Shown piece after piece: positions 38,167 through 50,519 of a stretch of 64,000 nucleotides of DNA (position 1 is its first letter; each line of letters starts with the position of its first letter). The position numbers and the translations under genes are program-made. The notes under the pieces are model-generated. The model had not been told where the DNA came from. It saw only the letters and a program-made list of their open reading frames with translations, and made no database searches. This stretch comes from Psococerastis gibbosa (taxonomy: Eukaryota > Arthropoda > Insecta > Psocodea > Psocidae), in NCBI GenBank assembly GCA_963971405.1, contig OZ020493.1, forward strand, positions 1,674,001-1,738,000. The letters are read 5' to 3'.

Positions 38167-38776
38167 GTACTTATGGACTGAAGGGCGTAAAGTTTGGGAA
38201 GGCTTTGCCCCCCCCCCCCTCCTCGAGCACTGTGCGACGTGGTTCATATTTCATGGTCATATATATGGGATAAACAAGTTTTTATATCCTCGCTCGAATT
38301 AGTAAACAGTGAAATCATAACGTACTCAAGTCTACAGTAGACTTATCTAATTCTTCAGCATGCAGGTGAAATGGACTGAAGGGCGTACAGTTTGGGACGG
38401 CTTTGCCCCCCCCCCCCCTCCTCGAGCACTGAGCGACGTGGTTCATACTTCATGGTCATATATAAGGGATAACCAAGTTTTTATTTCCACGCTCGAATTA
38501 GTAAACAGTGAAATCATAAGGTACTCAAGTCTACAGTAGACTTATCTAATTCTTCAGCATGCAGGTGAAGTACTGGAAGTGCCGGACTAACCACTATCTT
38601 TTTTTTTCTAGCAGTCGGGCTGTTTCAATTGACTAGTGGGTACAATGTTTGACTGATTATGCAAAAAATGTACATCAATTCCTACACACAGAGGGAATTT
38701 CAAACGTGAAGACAAACTCCAGTGAATTGCGGAAGACTTTCGAAAATCGGACAACTACATAAATATTTGTGTGTGA
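38167..38776 (+). repeat. Composite B'-B''
   Basis: Junction at about 38,366-38,378; GCACTGAGCG in B''. It corresponds to 30,502-31,111 at an offset of 7,665 bp. Confidence 0.9.
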
Positions 38777-39525
38777 GTACTTTTGGACTCAGGGGCGTAA
38801 TGTGTCCTTCCCTCCCCCAGCCTCGAGCATTGTAAGACGTGGTGGTTCATACGCCATGGTCCCCTTTGCAGCATTATGAATAGTAGCATTTCTAATAAGG
38901 AATATACATAAAAGATTTAATACAGTTTGTGGGTGAGTACTTATGGACTCGGGGCGAACAGCTACACCTATGTTAATAAATATATATGTAGGGAATAAGG
39001 AATATTTATAAGGAAGGAATAACCCAGTTTTTATTTGCAGACTCGAATTAGTAAAGTGTAAACTCATGTCTGCAGTAGACATATTTAAGATCTACATAAA
39101 TATTGGTGAGTGAGTACTTATGGACTGAAGGGCGTAAAGTTTGGGAAGGCTTTGCCCCCCCCCCCCCTCCTCGAGCACTGTGCGACGTGGTTCATATTTC
39201 ATGGTCATATATATGGGATAAACAAGTTTTTATATCCTCGCTCGAATTAGTAAACAGTGAAATCATAACGTACTCAAGTCTACAGTAGACTTATCTAATT
39301 CTTCAGCATGCAGGTGAAGTACTGGAAGTGCCGGACTAACCACTATCTTTTTTTTTCTAGCAGTCGGGCTGTTTCAATTGACTAGTGGGTACAATGTTTG
39401 ACTGATTATGAAAAAAATGTACAACAATTCCTACACACAGAGGGAATTTCAAACGTGAAGACAAACTCCAGTGAATTGCGGAAGACTTTCGAAAATCGGA
39501 CAACTACATAAATATTTGTGGGTGA
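38777..39525 (+). repeat. Mosaic A + B
   Basis: Same mosaic A as at 31,112 (GCCATGG, CATTTCT, A_d back half) followed by an ordinary B with a C13 tract. Confidence 0.88.
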
Positions 39526-40610
39526 GTACTTTTGGACTCAGGGGCGTAATGTGTCCTTCCCTCCCCCAGCCTCGGGCATTGTAAGACGTGGTGGTTCATA
39601 CGCCATGGTCCCCTTTGCAGCATTATGAATAGTAGCCTTCCTAATAAGGAATATACATAAAAGATTTAATTCAGTATGCGGGTGGGTACTTATGGACTCG
39701 GGGCGAACAGCTCACCTATATAAATAAATATATATGTAGTGAATAAGGAATATTTATAAGGAAGGAATATCCCAGTTTTTATTTGCACACACCAATTAGT
39801 AAAGTGTAAACTCATGTCTGCAGTAGACATACTTAAGATCTACATATATATTTGTGTGTGAGTACTTTTGGACTCAGGGGCGTAATGTGTCCTTCCCTCC
39901 CCCAGCCTCGAGCATTGTAAGACGTGGTGGTTCATACGTCATTTTCCCCTTTGCAGCATTATGAATAGTAGCATTTCTAATAAGGAATATACATAAAAGA
40001 TTTAATACAGTTTGTGGGTGAGTACTTATGGACTCGGGGCGAACAGCTACACCTATGTTAATAAATATATATGTAGGGAATAAGGAATATTTATAAGGAA
40101 GGAATAACCCAGTTTTTATTTGCAGACTCGAATTAGTAAAGTGTAAACTCATGTCTGCAGTAGACATATTTAAGATCTACATAAATATTGGTGAGTGAGT
40201 ACTTATGGACTGAAGGGCGTAAAGTTTGGGAAGGCTTTGCCCCCCCCCCCCTCCTCGAGCACTGTGCGACGTGGTTCTTATTTCATGGTCATATATATGG
40301 GATAAACAAGTTATTATATCCTCGCTCGAATTAGTAAACAGTGAAATCATAACGTACTCAAGTCTACAGTAGACTTATCTAATTCTTCAGCATGCAGGTG
40401 AAGTACTGGAAGTGCCGGACTAACCACTATCTTTTTTTTTTCTAGCAGTCGGGCTGTTTCAATTGACTAGTGGGTACAATGTTTGACTGATTATGAAAAA
40501 AATGTACAACAATTCCTACACACAGAGGGAATTTCAAACGTGAAGACAAACTCCAGTGAATTGCGGAAGACTTTCGAAAATCGGACAACTACATAAATAT
40601 TTGTGGGTGA
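39526..40610 (+). repeat. A_c-A_d-B with TTCTTATTT and TTATTATATCC
   Basis: The B (40,199-40,610) carries the two private changes seen at 15,387 and 15,422, here at 40,278 and 40,313. Its left neighbours match the 32 kb region instead. This B therefore sits at a junction between two separately copied segments. Confidence 0.9.
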
Positions 40611-42780
40611 GTACTTTTGGACTCAGGGGCGTAATGTGTCCTTCCCTCCCCCAGCCTCGGGCATTGTAAGACGTGGTGGTTCATACGCCATGGTCCCCTT
40701 TGCAGCATTATGAATAGTAGCATTCCTAATAAGGAATATACATAAAAGATTTAATTCAGTATGCGGGTGGGTACTTATGGACTCGGGGCGAACAGCTCAC
40801 CTATATAAATAAATATATATGTAGTGAATAAGGAATATTTATAAGGAAGGAATATCCCAGTTTTTATTTGCACACACCAATTAGTAAAGTGTAAACTCAT
40901 GTCTGCAGTAGACATACTTAAGATCTACATATATATTTGTGTGTGAGTACTTTTGGACTCAGGGGCGTAATGTGTCCTTCCCTCCCCCAGCCTCGAGCAT
41001 TGTAAGACGTGGTGGTTCATACGTCATTTTCCCCTTTGCAGCATTATGAATAGTAGCATTTCTAATAAGGAATATACATAAAAGATTTAATACAGTTTGT
41101 GGGTGAGTACTTATGGACTCGGGGCGAACAGCTACACCTATGTTAATAAATATATATGTAGGGAATAAGGAATATTTATAAGGAAGGAATAACCCAGTTT
41201 TTATTTGCAGACTCGAATTAGTAAAGTGTAAACTCATGTCTGCAGTAGACATATTTAAGATCTACATAAATATTGGTGAGTGAGTACTTATGGACTGAAG
41301 GGCGTAAAGTTTGGGAAGGCTTTGCCCCCCCCCCCTCCTCGAGCACTGTGCGACGTGGTTCATATTTCATGGTCATATATATGGGATAAACAAGTTTTTA
41401 TATCCTCGCTCGAATTAGTAAACAGTGAAATCATAACGTACTCAAGTCTACAGTAGACTTATCTAATTCTTCAGCATGCAGGTGAAGTACTGGAAGTGCC
41501 GGACTAACCACTATCTTTTTTTTTCTAGCAGTCGGGCTGTTTCAATTGACTAGTGGGTACAATGTTTGACTGATTATGAAAAAAATGTACAACAATTCCT
41601 ACACACAGAGGGAATTTCAAACGTGAAGACAAACTCCAGTGAATTGCGGAAGACTTTCGAAAATCGGACAACTACATAAATATTTGTGGGTGAGTACTTT
41701 TGGACTCAGGGGCGTAATGTGTCCTTCCCTCCCCCAGCCTCGGGCATTGTAAGACGTGGTGGTTCATACGCCATGGTCCCCTTTGCAGCATTATGAATAG
41801 TAGCCTTCCTAATAAGGAATATACATAAAAGATTTAATACAGTTTGTGGGTGAGTACTTATGGACTCGGGGCGAACAGCTACACCTATGTATATAAATAT
41901 ATATGTGGGGAATAAGGAATATTTATAAGGAAGGAATAACCCAGTTTTTATTTGCACACACCAATTAGTAAAGTGTAAACTCATGTCTGCAGTAGACAAA
42001 TTTAAGATCTACATATATATTTGTGTGTGAGTACTTTTGGACTCAGGGGCGTAATGTGTCCTTCCCTCCCCCAGCCTCGAGCATTGTAAGACGTGGTGGT
42101 TCATACGTCATTTTCCCCTTTGCAGCATTATGAATAGTAGCATTTCTAATAAGGAATATACATAAAAGATTTAATACAGTTTGTGGGTGAGTACTTATGG
42201 ACTCGGGGCGAACAGCTACACCTATGTTAATAAATATATATGTAGGGAATAAGGAATATTTATAAGGAAGGAATAACCCAGTTTTTATTTGCAGACTCGA
42301 ATTAGTAAAGTGTAAACTCATGTCTGCAGTAGACATATTTCAGATCTACATAAATATTGGTGAGTGAGTACTTATGGACTGAAGGGCGTAAAGTTTGGGA
42401 AGGCTTTGCCCCCCCCCCCCCTCCTCGAGCACTGTGCGACGTGGTTCATATTTCATGGTCATATATATGGGATAAACAAGTTTTTATATCCTCGCTCGAA
42501 TTAGTAAACAGTGAAATCATAACGTACTCAAGTCTACAGTAGACTTATCTAATTCTTCAGCACGCAGGTGAAGTACTGGAAGTGCCGGACTAACCACTAT
42601 CTTTTTTTTTTCTAGCAGTCGGGCTGTTTCAATTGACTAGTGGGTACAATGTTTGACTGATTATGAAAAAAATGTACAACAATTCCTACACACAGAGGGA
42701 ATTTCAAACGTGAAGACAAACTCCAGTGAATTGCGGAAGACTTTCGAAAATCGGACAACTACATAAATATTTGTGGGTGA
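40611..42780 (+). repeat. HOR copy 7
   Basis: A_c, A_d, B, A_a, A_d, B; 2,170 bp. The last A_d has ATATTTCAG (near 42,340) and the last B has CACGCAGG (near 42,562), matching HOR copy 1 at an offset of 24,891 bp. Confidence 0.93.
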
Positions 42781-44949
42781 GTACTTTTGGACTCAGGGGC
42801 GTAATGTGTCCTTCCCTCCCCCAGCCTCGGGCATTGTAAGACGTGGTGGTTCATACGCCATGGTCCCCTTTGCAGCATTATGAATAGTAGCATTCCTAAT
42901 AAGGAATATACATAAAAGATTTAATTCAGTATGCGGGTGGGTACTTATGGACTCGGGGCGAACAGCTCACCTATATAAATAAATATATATGTAGTGAATA
43001 AGGAATATTTATAAGGAAGGAATATCCCAGTTTTTATTTGCACACACCAATTAGTAAAGTGTAAACTCATGTCTGCAGTAGACATACTTAAGATCTACAT
43101 ATATATTTGTGTGTGAGTACTTTTGGACTCAGGGGCGTAATGTGTCCTTCCCTCCCCCAGCCTCGAGCATTGTAAGACGTGGTGGTTCATACGTCATTTT
43201 CCCCTTTGCAGCATTATGAATAGTAGCATTTCTAATAAGGAATATACATAAAAGATTTAATACAGTTTGTGGGTGAGTACTTATGGACTCGGGGCGAACA
43301 GCTACACCTATGTTAATAAATATATATGTAGGGAATAAGGAATATTTATAAGGAAGGAATAACCCAGTTTTTATTTGCAGACTCGAATTAGTAAAGTGTA
43401 AACTCATGTCTGCAGTAGACATATTTAAGATCTACATAAATATTGCTGAGTGAGTACTTATGGACTGAAGGGCGTAAAGTTTGGGAAGGCTTTGCCCCCC
43501 CCCCCTCCTCGAGCACTGTGCGACGTGGTTCATATTTCATGGTCATATATATGGGATAAACAAGTTTTTATATCCTCGCTCGAATTAGTAAACAGTGAAA
43601 TCATAACGTACTCAAGTCTACAGTAGACTTATCTAATTCTTCAGCATGCAGGTGAAGTACTGGAAGTGCCGGACTAACCACTATCTTTTTTTTTCTAGCA
43701 GTCGGGCTGTTTCAATTGACTAGTGGGTACAATGTTTGACTGATTATGAAAAAAATGTACAACAATTCCTACACACAGAGGGAATTTCAAACGTGAAGAC
43801 AAACTCCAGTGAATTGCGGAAGACTTTCGAAAATCGGACAACTACATAAATATTTGTGGGTGAGTACTTTTGGACTCAGGGGCGTAATGTGTCCTTCCCT
43901 CCCCCAGCCTCGGGCATTGTAAGACGTGGTGGTTCATACGCCATGGTCCCCTTTGCAGCATTATGAATAGTAGCCTTCCTAATAAGGAATATACATAAAA
44001 GATTTAATACAGTTTGTGGGTGAGTACTTATGGACTCGGGGCGAACAGCTACACCTATGTATATAAATATATATGTGGGGAATAAGGAATATTTATAAGG
44101 AAGGAATAACCCAGTTTTTATTTGCACACACCAATTAGTAAAGTGTAAACTCATGTCTGCAGTAGACAAATTTAAGATCTACATATATATTTGTGTGTGA
44201 GTACTTTTGGACTCAGGGGCGTAATGTGTCCTTCCCTCCCCCAGCCTCGAGCATTGTAAGACGTGGTGGTTCATACGTCATTTTCCCCTTTGCAGCATTA
44301 TGAATAGTAGCATTTCTAATAAGGAATATACATAAAAGATTTAATACAGTTTGTGGGTGAGTACTTATGGACTCGGGGCGAACAGCTACACCTATGTTAA
44401 TAAATATATATGTAGGGAATAAGGAATATTTATAAGGAAGGAATAACCCAGTTTTTATTTGCAGACTCGAATTAGTAAAGTGTAAACTCATGTCTGCAGT
44501 AGACATATTTCAGATCTACATAAATATTGGTGAGTGAGTACTTATGGACTGAAGGGCGTAAAGTTTGGGAAGGCTTTGCCCCCCCCCCCCTCCTCGAGCA
44601 CTGTGCGACGTGGTTCATATTTCATGGTCATATATATGGGATAAACAAGTTTTTATATCCTCGCTCGAATTAGTAAACAGTGAAATCATAACGTACTCAA
44701 GTCTACAGTAGACTTATCTAATTCTTCAGCACGCAGGTGAAGTACTGGAAGTGCCGGACTAACCACTATCTTTTTTTTTTCTAGCAGTCGGGCTGTTTCA
44801 ATTGACTAGTGGGTACAATGTTTGACTGATTATGAAAAAAATGTACAACAATTCCTACACACAGAGGGAATTTCAAACGTGAAGACAAACTCCAGTGAAT
44901 TGCGGAAGACTTTCGAAAATCGGACAACTACATAAATATTTGTGGGTGA
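42781..44949 (+). repeat. HOR copy 8
   Basis: A_c, A_d, B, A_a, A_d, B; 2,169 bp. It has ATTGCTGAG (43,446), ATATTTCAG and CACGCAGG (44,732). Like copy 7 it corresponds to HOR copy 1, but at an offset of 27,061 bp, exactly one HOR more. Copies 7 and 8 are therefore a tandem duplication of the same ancestral unit. Confidence 0.93.
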
Positions 44950-47118
44950 GTACTTTTGGACTCAGGGGCGTAATGTGTCCTTCCCTCCCCCAGCCTCGGG
45001 CATTGTAAGACGTGGTGGTTCATACGCCATGGTCCCCTTTGCAGCATTATGAATAGTAGCATTCCTAATAAGGAATATACATAAAAGATTTAATTCAGTA
45101 TGCGGGTGGGTACTTATGGACTCGGGGCGAACAGCTCACCTATATAAATAAATATATATGTAGTGAATAAGGAATATTTATAAGGAAGGAATATCCCAGT
45201 TTTTATTTGCACACACCAATTAGTAAAGTGTAAACTCATGTCTGCAGTAGACATACTTAAGATCTACATATATATTTGTGTGTGAGTACTTTTGGACTCA
45301 GGGGCGTAATGTGTCCTTCCCTCCCCCAGCCTCGAGCATTGTAAGACGTGGTGGTTCATACGTCATTTTCCCCTTTGCAGCATTATGAATAGTAGCATTT
45401 CTAATAAGGAATATACATAAAAGATTTAATACAGTTTGTGGGTGAGTACTTATGGACTCGGGGCGAACAGCTACACCTATGTTAATAAATATATATGTAG
45501 GGAATAAGGAATATTTATAAGGAAGGAATAACCCAGTTTTTATTTGCAGACTCGAATTAGTAAAGTGTAAACTCATGTCTGCAGTAGACATATTTAAGAT
45601 CTACATAAATATTGGTGAGTGAGTACTTATGGACTGAAGGGCGTAAAGTTTGGGAAGGCTTTGCCCCCCCCCCCCTCCTCGAGCACTGTGCGACGTGGTT
45701 CATATTTCATGGTCATATATATGGGATAAACAAGTTTTTATATCCTCGCTCGAATTAGTAAACAGTGAAATCATAACGTACTCAAGTCTACAGTAGACTT
45801 ATCTAATTCTTCAGCATGCAGGTGAAGTACTGGAAGTGCCGGACTAACCACTATCTTTTTTTTTCTAGCAGTCGGGCTGTTTCAATTGACTAGTGGGTAC
45901 AATGTTTGACTGATTATGAAAAAAATGTACAACAATTCCTACACACAGAGGGAATTTCAAACGTGAAGACAAACTCCAGTGAATTGCGGAAGACTTTCGA
46001 AAATCGGACAACTACATAAATATTTGTGGGTGAGTACTTTTGGACTCAGGGGCGTAATGTGTCCTTCCCTCCCCCAGCCTCGGGCATTGTAAGACGTGGT
46101 GGTTCATACGCCATGGTCCCCTTTGCAGCATTATGAATAGTAGCCTTCCTAATAAGGAATATACATAAAAGATTTAATACAGTTTGTGGGTGAGTACTTA
46201 TGGACTCGGGGCGAACAGCTACACCTATGTATATAAATATATATGTGGGGAATAAGGAATATTTATAAGGAAGGAATAACCCAGTTTTTATTTGCACACA
46301 CCAATTAGTAAAGTGTAAACTCATGTCTGCAGTAGACAAATTTAAGATCTACATATATATTTGTGTGTGAGTACTTTTGGACTCAGGGGCGTAATGTGTC
46401 CTTCCCTCCCCCAGCCTCGAGCATTGTAAGACGTGGTGGTTCATACGTCATTTTCCCCTTTGCAGCATTATGAATAGTAGCATTTCTAATAAGGAATATA
46501 CATAAAAGATTTAATACAGTTTGTGGGTGAGTACTTATGGACTCGGGGCGAACAGCTACACCTATGTTAATAAATATATATGTAGGGAATAAGGAATATT
46601 TATAAGGAAGGAATAACCCAGTTTTTATTTGCAGACTCGAATTAGTAAAGTGTAAACTCATGTCTGCAGTAGACATATTTAAGATCTACATAAATATTGG
46701 TGAGTGAGTACTTATGGACTGAAGGGCGTAAAGTTTGGGAAGGCTTTGCCCCCCCCCCCTCCTCGAGCACTGTGCGACGTGGTTCATATTTCATGGTCAT
46801 ATTTATGGGATAAACAAGTTTTTATATCCTCGCTCGAATTAGTAAACAGTGAAATCATAACGTACTCAAGTCTACAGTAGACTTATCTAATTCTTCAGCA
46901 TGCAGGTGAAGTACTGGAAGTGCCGGACTAACCACTATCTTTTTTTTTTCTAGCAGTCGGGCTGTTTCAATTGACTAGTGGGTACAATGTTTGACTGATT
47001 ATGAAAAAAATGTACAACAATTCCTACACACAGAGGGAATTTCAAACGTGAAGACAAACTCCAGTGAATTGCGGAAGACTTTCGAAAATCGGACAACTAC
47101 ATAAATATTTGTGGGTGA
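44950..47118 (+). repeat. HOR copy 9
   Basis: A_c, A_d, B, A_a, A_d, B; 2,169 bp. It corresponds to HOR copy 2, including ATATTTATGGG near 46,801. Confidence 0.93.
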
Positions 47119-49239
47119 GTACTTTTGGACTCAGGGGCGTAATGTGTCCTTCCCTCCCCCAGCCTCGGGCATTGTAAGACGTGGTGGTTCATACGCCATG
47201 GTCCCCTTTGCAGCATTATGAATAGTAGCATTCCTAATAAGGAATATACATAAAAGATTTAATTCAGTATGCGGGTGGGTACTTATGGACTCGGGGCGAA
47301 CAGCTCACCTATATAAATAAATATATATGTAGTGAATAAGGAATATTTATAAGGAAGGAATATCCCAGTTTTTATTTGCACTTTACTTTGGACTATTTGC
47401 ACTAGTACTTTTGGACTCAGGGGCGTAATGTGTCCTTCCCTCCCCCAGCCTCGAGCATTGTAAGACGTGGTGGTTCATACGTCATTTTCCCCTTTGCAGC
47501 ATTATGAATAGTAGCATTTCTAATAAGGAATATACATAAAAGATTTAATACAGTTTGTGGGTGAGTACTTATGGACTCGGGGCGAACAGCTACACCTATG
47601 TTAATAAATATATATGTAGGGAATAAGGAATATTTATAAGGAAGGAATAACCCAGTTTTTATTTGCAGACTCGAATTAGTAAAGTGTAAACTCATGTCTG
47701 CAGTAGACATATTTAAGATCTACATAAATATTGGTGAGTGAGTACTTATGGACTGAAGGGCGTAAAGTTTGGGAAGGCTTTGCCCCCCCCCCCTCCTCGA
47801 GCACTGTGCGACGTGGTTCATATTTCATGGTCATATATATGGGATAAACAAGTTTTTATATCCTCGCTCGAATTAGTAAACAGTGAAATCATAACGTACT
47901 CAAGTCTACAGTAGACTTATCTAATTCTTCAGCATGCAGGTGAAGTACTGGAAGTGCCGGACTAACCACTATCTTTTTTTTTCTAGCAGTCGGGCTGTTT
48001 CAATTGACTAGTGGGTACAATGTTTGACTGATTATGAAAAAAATGTACAACAATTCCTACACACAGAGGGAATTTCAAACGTGAAGACAAACTCCAGTGA
48101 ATTGCGGAAGACTTTCGAAAATCGGACAACTACATAAATATTTGTGGGTGAGTACTTTTGGACTCAGGGGCGTAATGTGTCCTTCCCTCCCCCAGCCTCG
48201 GGCATTGTAAGACGTGGTGGTTCATACGCCATGGTCCCCTTTGCAGCATTATGAATAGTAGCCTTCCTAATAAGGAATATACATAAAAGATTTAATACAT
48301 TTTGTGGGTGAGTACTTATGGACTCGGGGCGAACAGCTACACCTATGTATATAAATATATATGTGGGGAATAAGGAATATTTATAAGGAAGGAATAACCC
48401 AGTTTTTATTTGCACACACCAATTAGTAAAGTGTAAACTCATGTCTGCAGTAGACAAATTTAAGATCTACATATATATTTGTGTGTGAGTACTTTTGGAC
48501 TCAGGGGCGTAATGTGTCCTTCCCTCCCCCAGCCTCGAGCATTGTAAGACGTGGTGGTTCATACGTCATTTTCCCCTTTGCAGCATTATGAATAGTAGCA
48601 TTTCTAATAAGGAATATACATAAAAGATTTAATACAGTTTGTGGGTGAGTACTTATGGACTCGGGGCGAACAGCTACACCTATGTTAATAAATATATATG
48701 TAGGGAATAAGGAATATTTATAAGGAAGGAATAACCCAGTTTTTATTTGCAGACTCGAATTAGTAAAGTGTAAACTCATGTCTGCAGTAGACATATTTAA
48801 GATCTACATAAATATTGGTGAGTGAGTACTTATGGACTGAAGGGCGTAAAGTTTGGGAAGGCTTTGCCCCCCCCCCCCCCTCCTCGAGCACTGTGCGACG
48901 TGGTTCATATTTCATGGTCATATTTATGGGATAAACAAGTTTTTATATCCTCGCTCGAATTAGTAAACAGTGAAATCATAACGTACTCAAGTCTACAGTA
49001 GACTTATCTAATTCTTCAGCATGCAGGTGAAGTACTGGAAGTGCCGGACTAACCACTATCTTTTTTTTTTCTAGCAGTCGGGCTGTTTCAATTGACTAGT
49101 GGGTACAATGTTTGACTGATTATGAAAAAAATGTACAACAATTCCTACACACAGAGGGAATTTCAAACGTGAAGACAAACTCCAGTGAATTGCGGAAGAC
49201 TTTCGAAAATCGGACAACTACATAAATATTTGTGGGTGA
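47119..49239 (+). repeat. HOR copy 10, with filler deletion in A_c
   Basis: A_c, A_d, B, A_a, A_d, B, but 2,121 bp because the A_c copy has lost 72 bp and gained 22 bp of filler at its 3' end (47,382-47,403). It corresponds to HOR copy 3, sharing AATACATTTTG near 48,300, but copy 3 lacks the deletion. The deletion is therefore younger than the segmental duplication. Confidence 0.93.
47382..47403 (+). other. Filler DNA at a deletion in A_c (first copy)
   Basis: After TTTATTTGCAC the expected 72 bases up to AGTACTTTTGG are missing, replaced by 22 bases: a stretch with TTTACTTTGGACT, then ATTTGCACT. The pieces look templated: TACTTTGGACT resembles the right flank TACTTTTGGACT, ATTTGCAC copies the left flank, and CACTTTACT is the reverse complement of AGTAAAGTG in the lost segment. 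Templated fillers are typical of polymerase-theta-type end joining; that mechanism is inference. The loss removes the dyad and the A-to-A junction. Confidence 0.85.
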
Positions 49240-49912
49240 GTACTTTTGGACTCAGGGGCGTAATGTGTCCTTCCCTCCCCCAGCCTCGGGCATTGTAAGA
49301 CGTGGTGGTTCATACGCCATGGTCCCCTTTGCAGCATTATGAATAGTAGCATTCCTAATAAGGAATATACATAAAAGATTTAATTCAGTATGCGGGTGGG
49401 TACTTATGGACTCGGGGCGAACAGCTCACCTATATAAATAAATATATATGTAGTGAATAAGGAATATTTATAAGGAAGGAATATCCCAGTTTTTATTTGC
49501 ACACACCAATTAGTAAAGTGTAAACTCATGTCTGCAGTAGACATACTTAAGATCTACATATATATTTGTGTGTGAGTACTTTTGGACTCAGGGGCGTAAT
49601 GTGTCCTTCCCTCCCCCAGCCTCGAGCATTGTAAGACGTGGTGGTTCATACGTCATTTTCCCCTTTGCAGTATTATGAATAGTAGCATTTCAAATAAGGA
49701 ATATACATAAAAGATTTAATACAGTTTGTGGGTGAGTACTTATGGACTCGGGGCGAACAGCTACACCTATGTTAATAAATATATATGTAGGGAATAAGGA
49801 ATATTTATAAGGAAGGAATAACCCAGTTTTTATTTGCAGACTCGAATTAGTAAAGTGTAAACTCATGTCTGCAGTAGACATATTTAAGATCTACATAAAT
49901 ATTGGTGAGTGA
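49240..49912 (+). repeat. A_c-A_d pair, A_d with CATTTCAAATAAG
   Basis: The A_d carries the lineage mark at 49,692 and a private GCAGTATTATG near 49,669. It replaces the ordinary A_d expected from the alignment with HOR copy 4, so the switch to the other lineage lies within or just before this pair. Confidence 0.9.
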
Positions 49913-50519
49913 GTACTTATGGACTGAAGGGCGTAAAGTTTGGGAAGGCTTTGCCCCCCCCCCCTCCTCGAGCACTGTGCGACGTGGTTCATATTTCATG
50001 GTCATATATATGGGATAAACAAGTTTTTATATCCTCGCTCGAATTAGTAAACAGTGAAATCATAACGTACTCAAGTCTACAGTAGACTTATCTAATTCTT
50101 CAGCATGCAGGTGAAATGGACTGAAGGGCGTACAGTTTGGGACGGCTTTGCCCCCCCCCCCTCCTCGAGCACTGAGCGACGTGGTTCATACTTCATGGTC
50201 ATATATAAGGGATAACCAAGTTTTTATTTCCACGCTCGAATTAGTAAACAGTGAAATCATAAGGTACTCAAGTCTACAGTAGACTTATCTAATTCTTCAG
50301 CATGCAGGTGAAGTACTGGAAGTGCCGGACTAACCACTATCTTTTTTTTTCTAGCAGTCGGGCTGTTTCAATTGACTAGTGGGTACAATGTTTGACTGAT
50401 TATGCAAAAAATGTACATCAATTCCTACACACAGAGGGAATTTCAAACGTGAAGACAAACTCCAGTGAATTGCGGAAGACTTTCGAAAATCGGACAACTA
50501 CATAAATATTTGTGTGTGA
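49913..50519 (+). repeat. Composite B'-B''
   Basis: Junction at about 50,111; GCACTGAGCG in B''. Unlike the composites at 30.5, 38.2 and 56.6 kb it is followed by A_c, not by the GCCATGG/A_d mosaic. A crossover downstream of the composite is implied. Confidence 0.9.
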
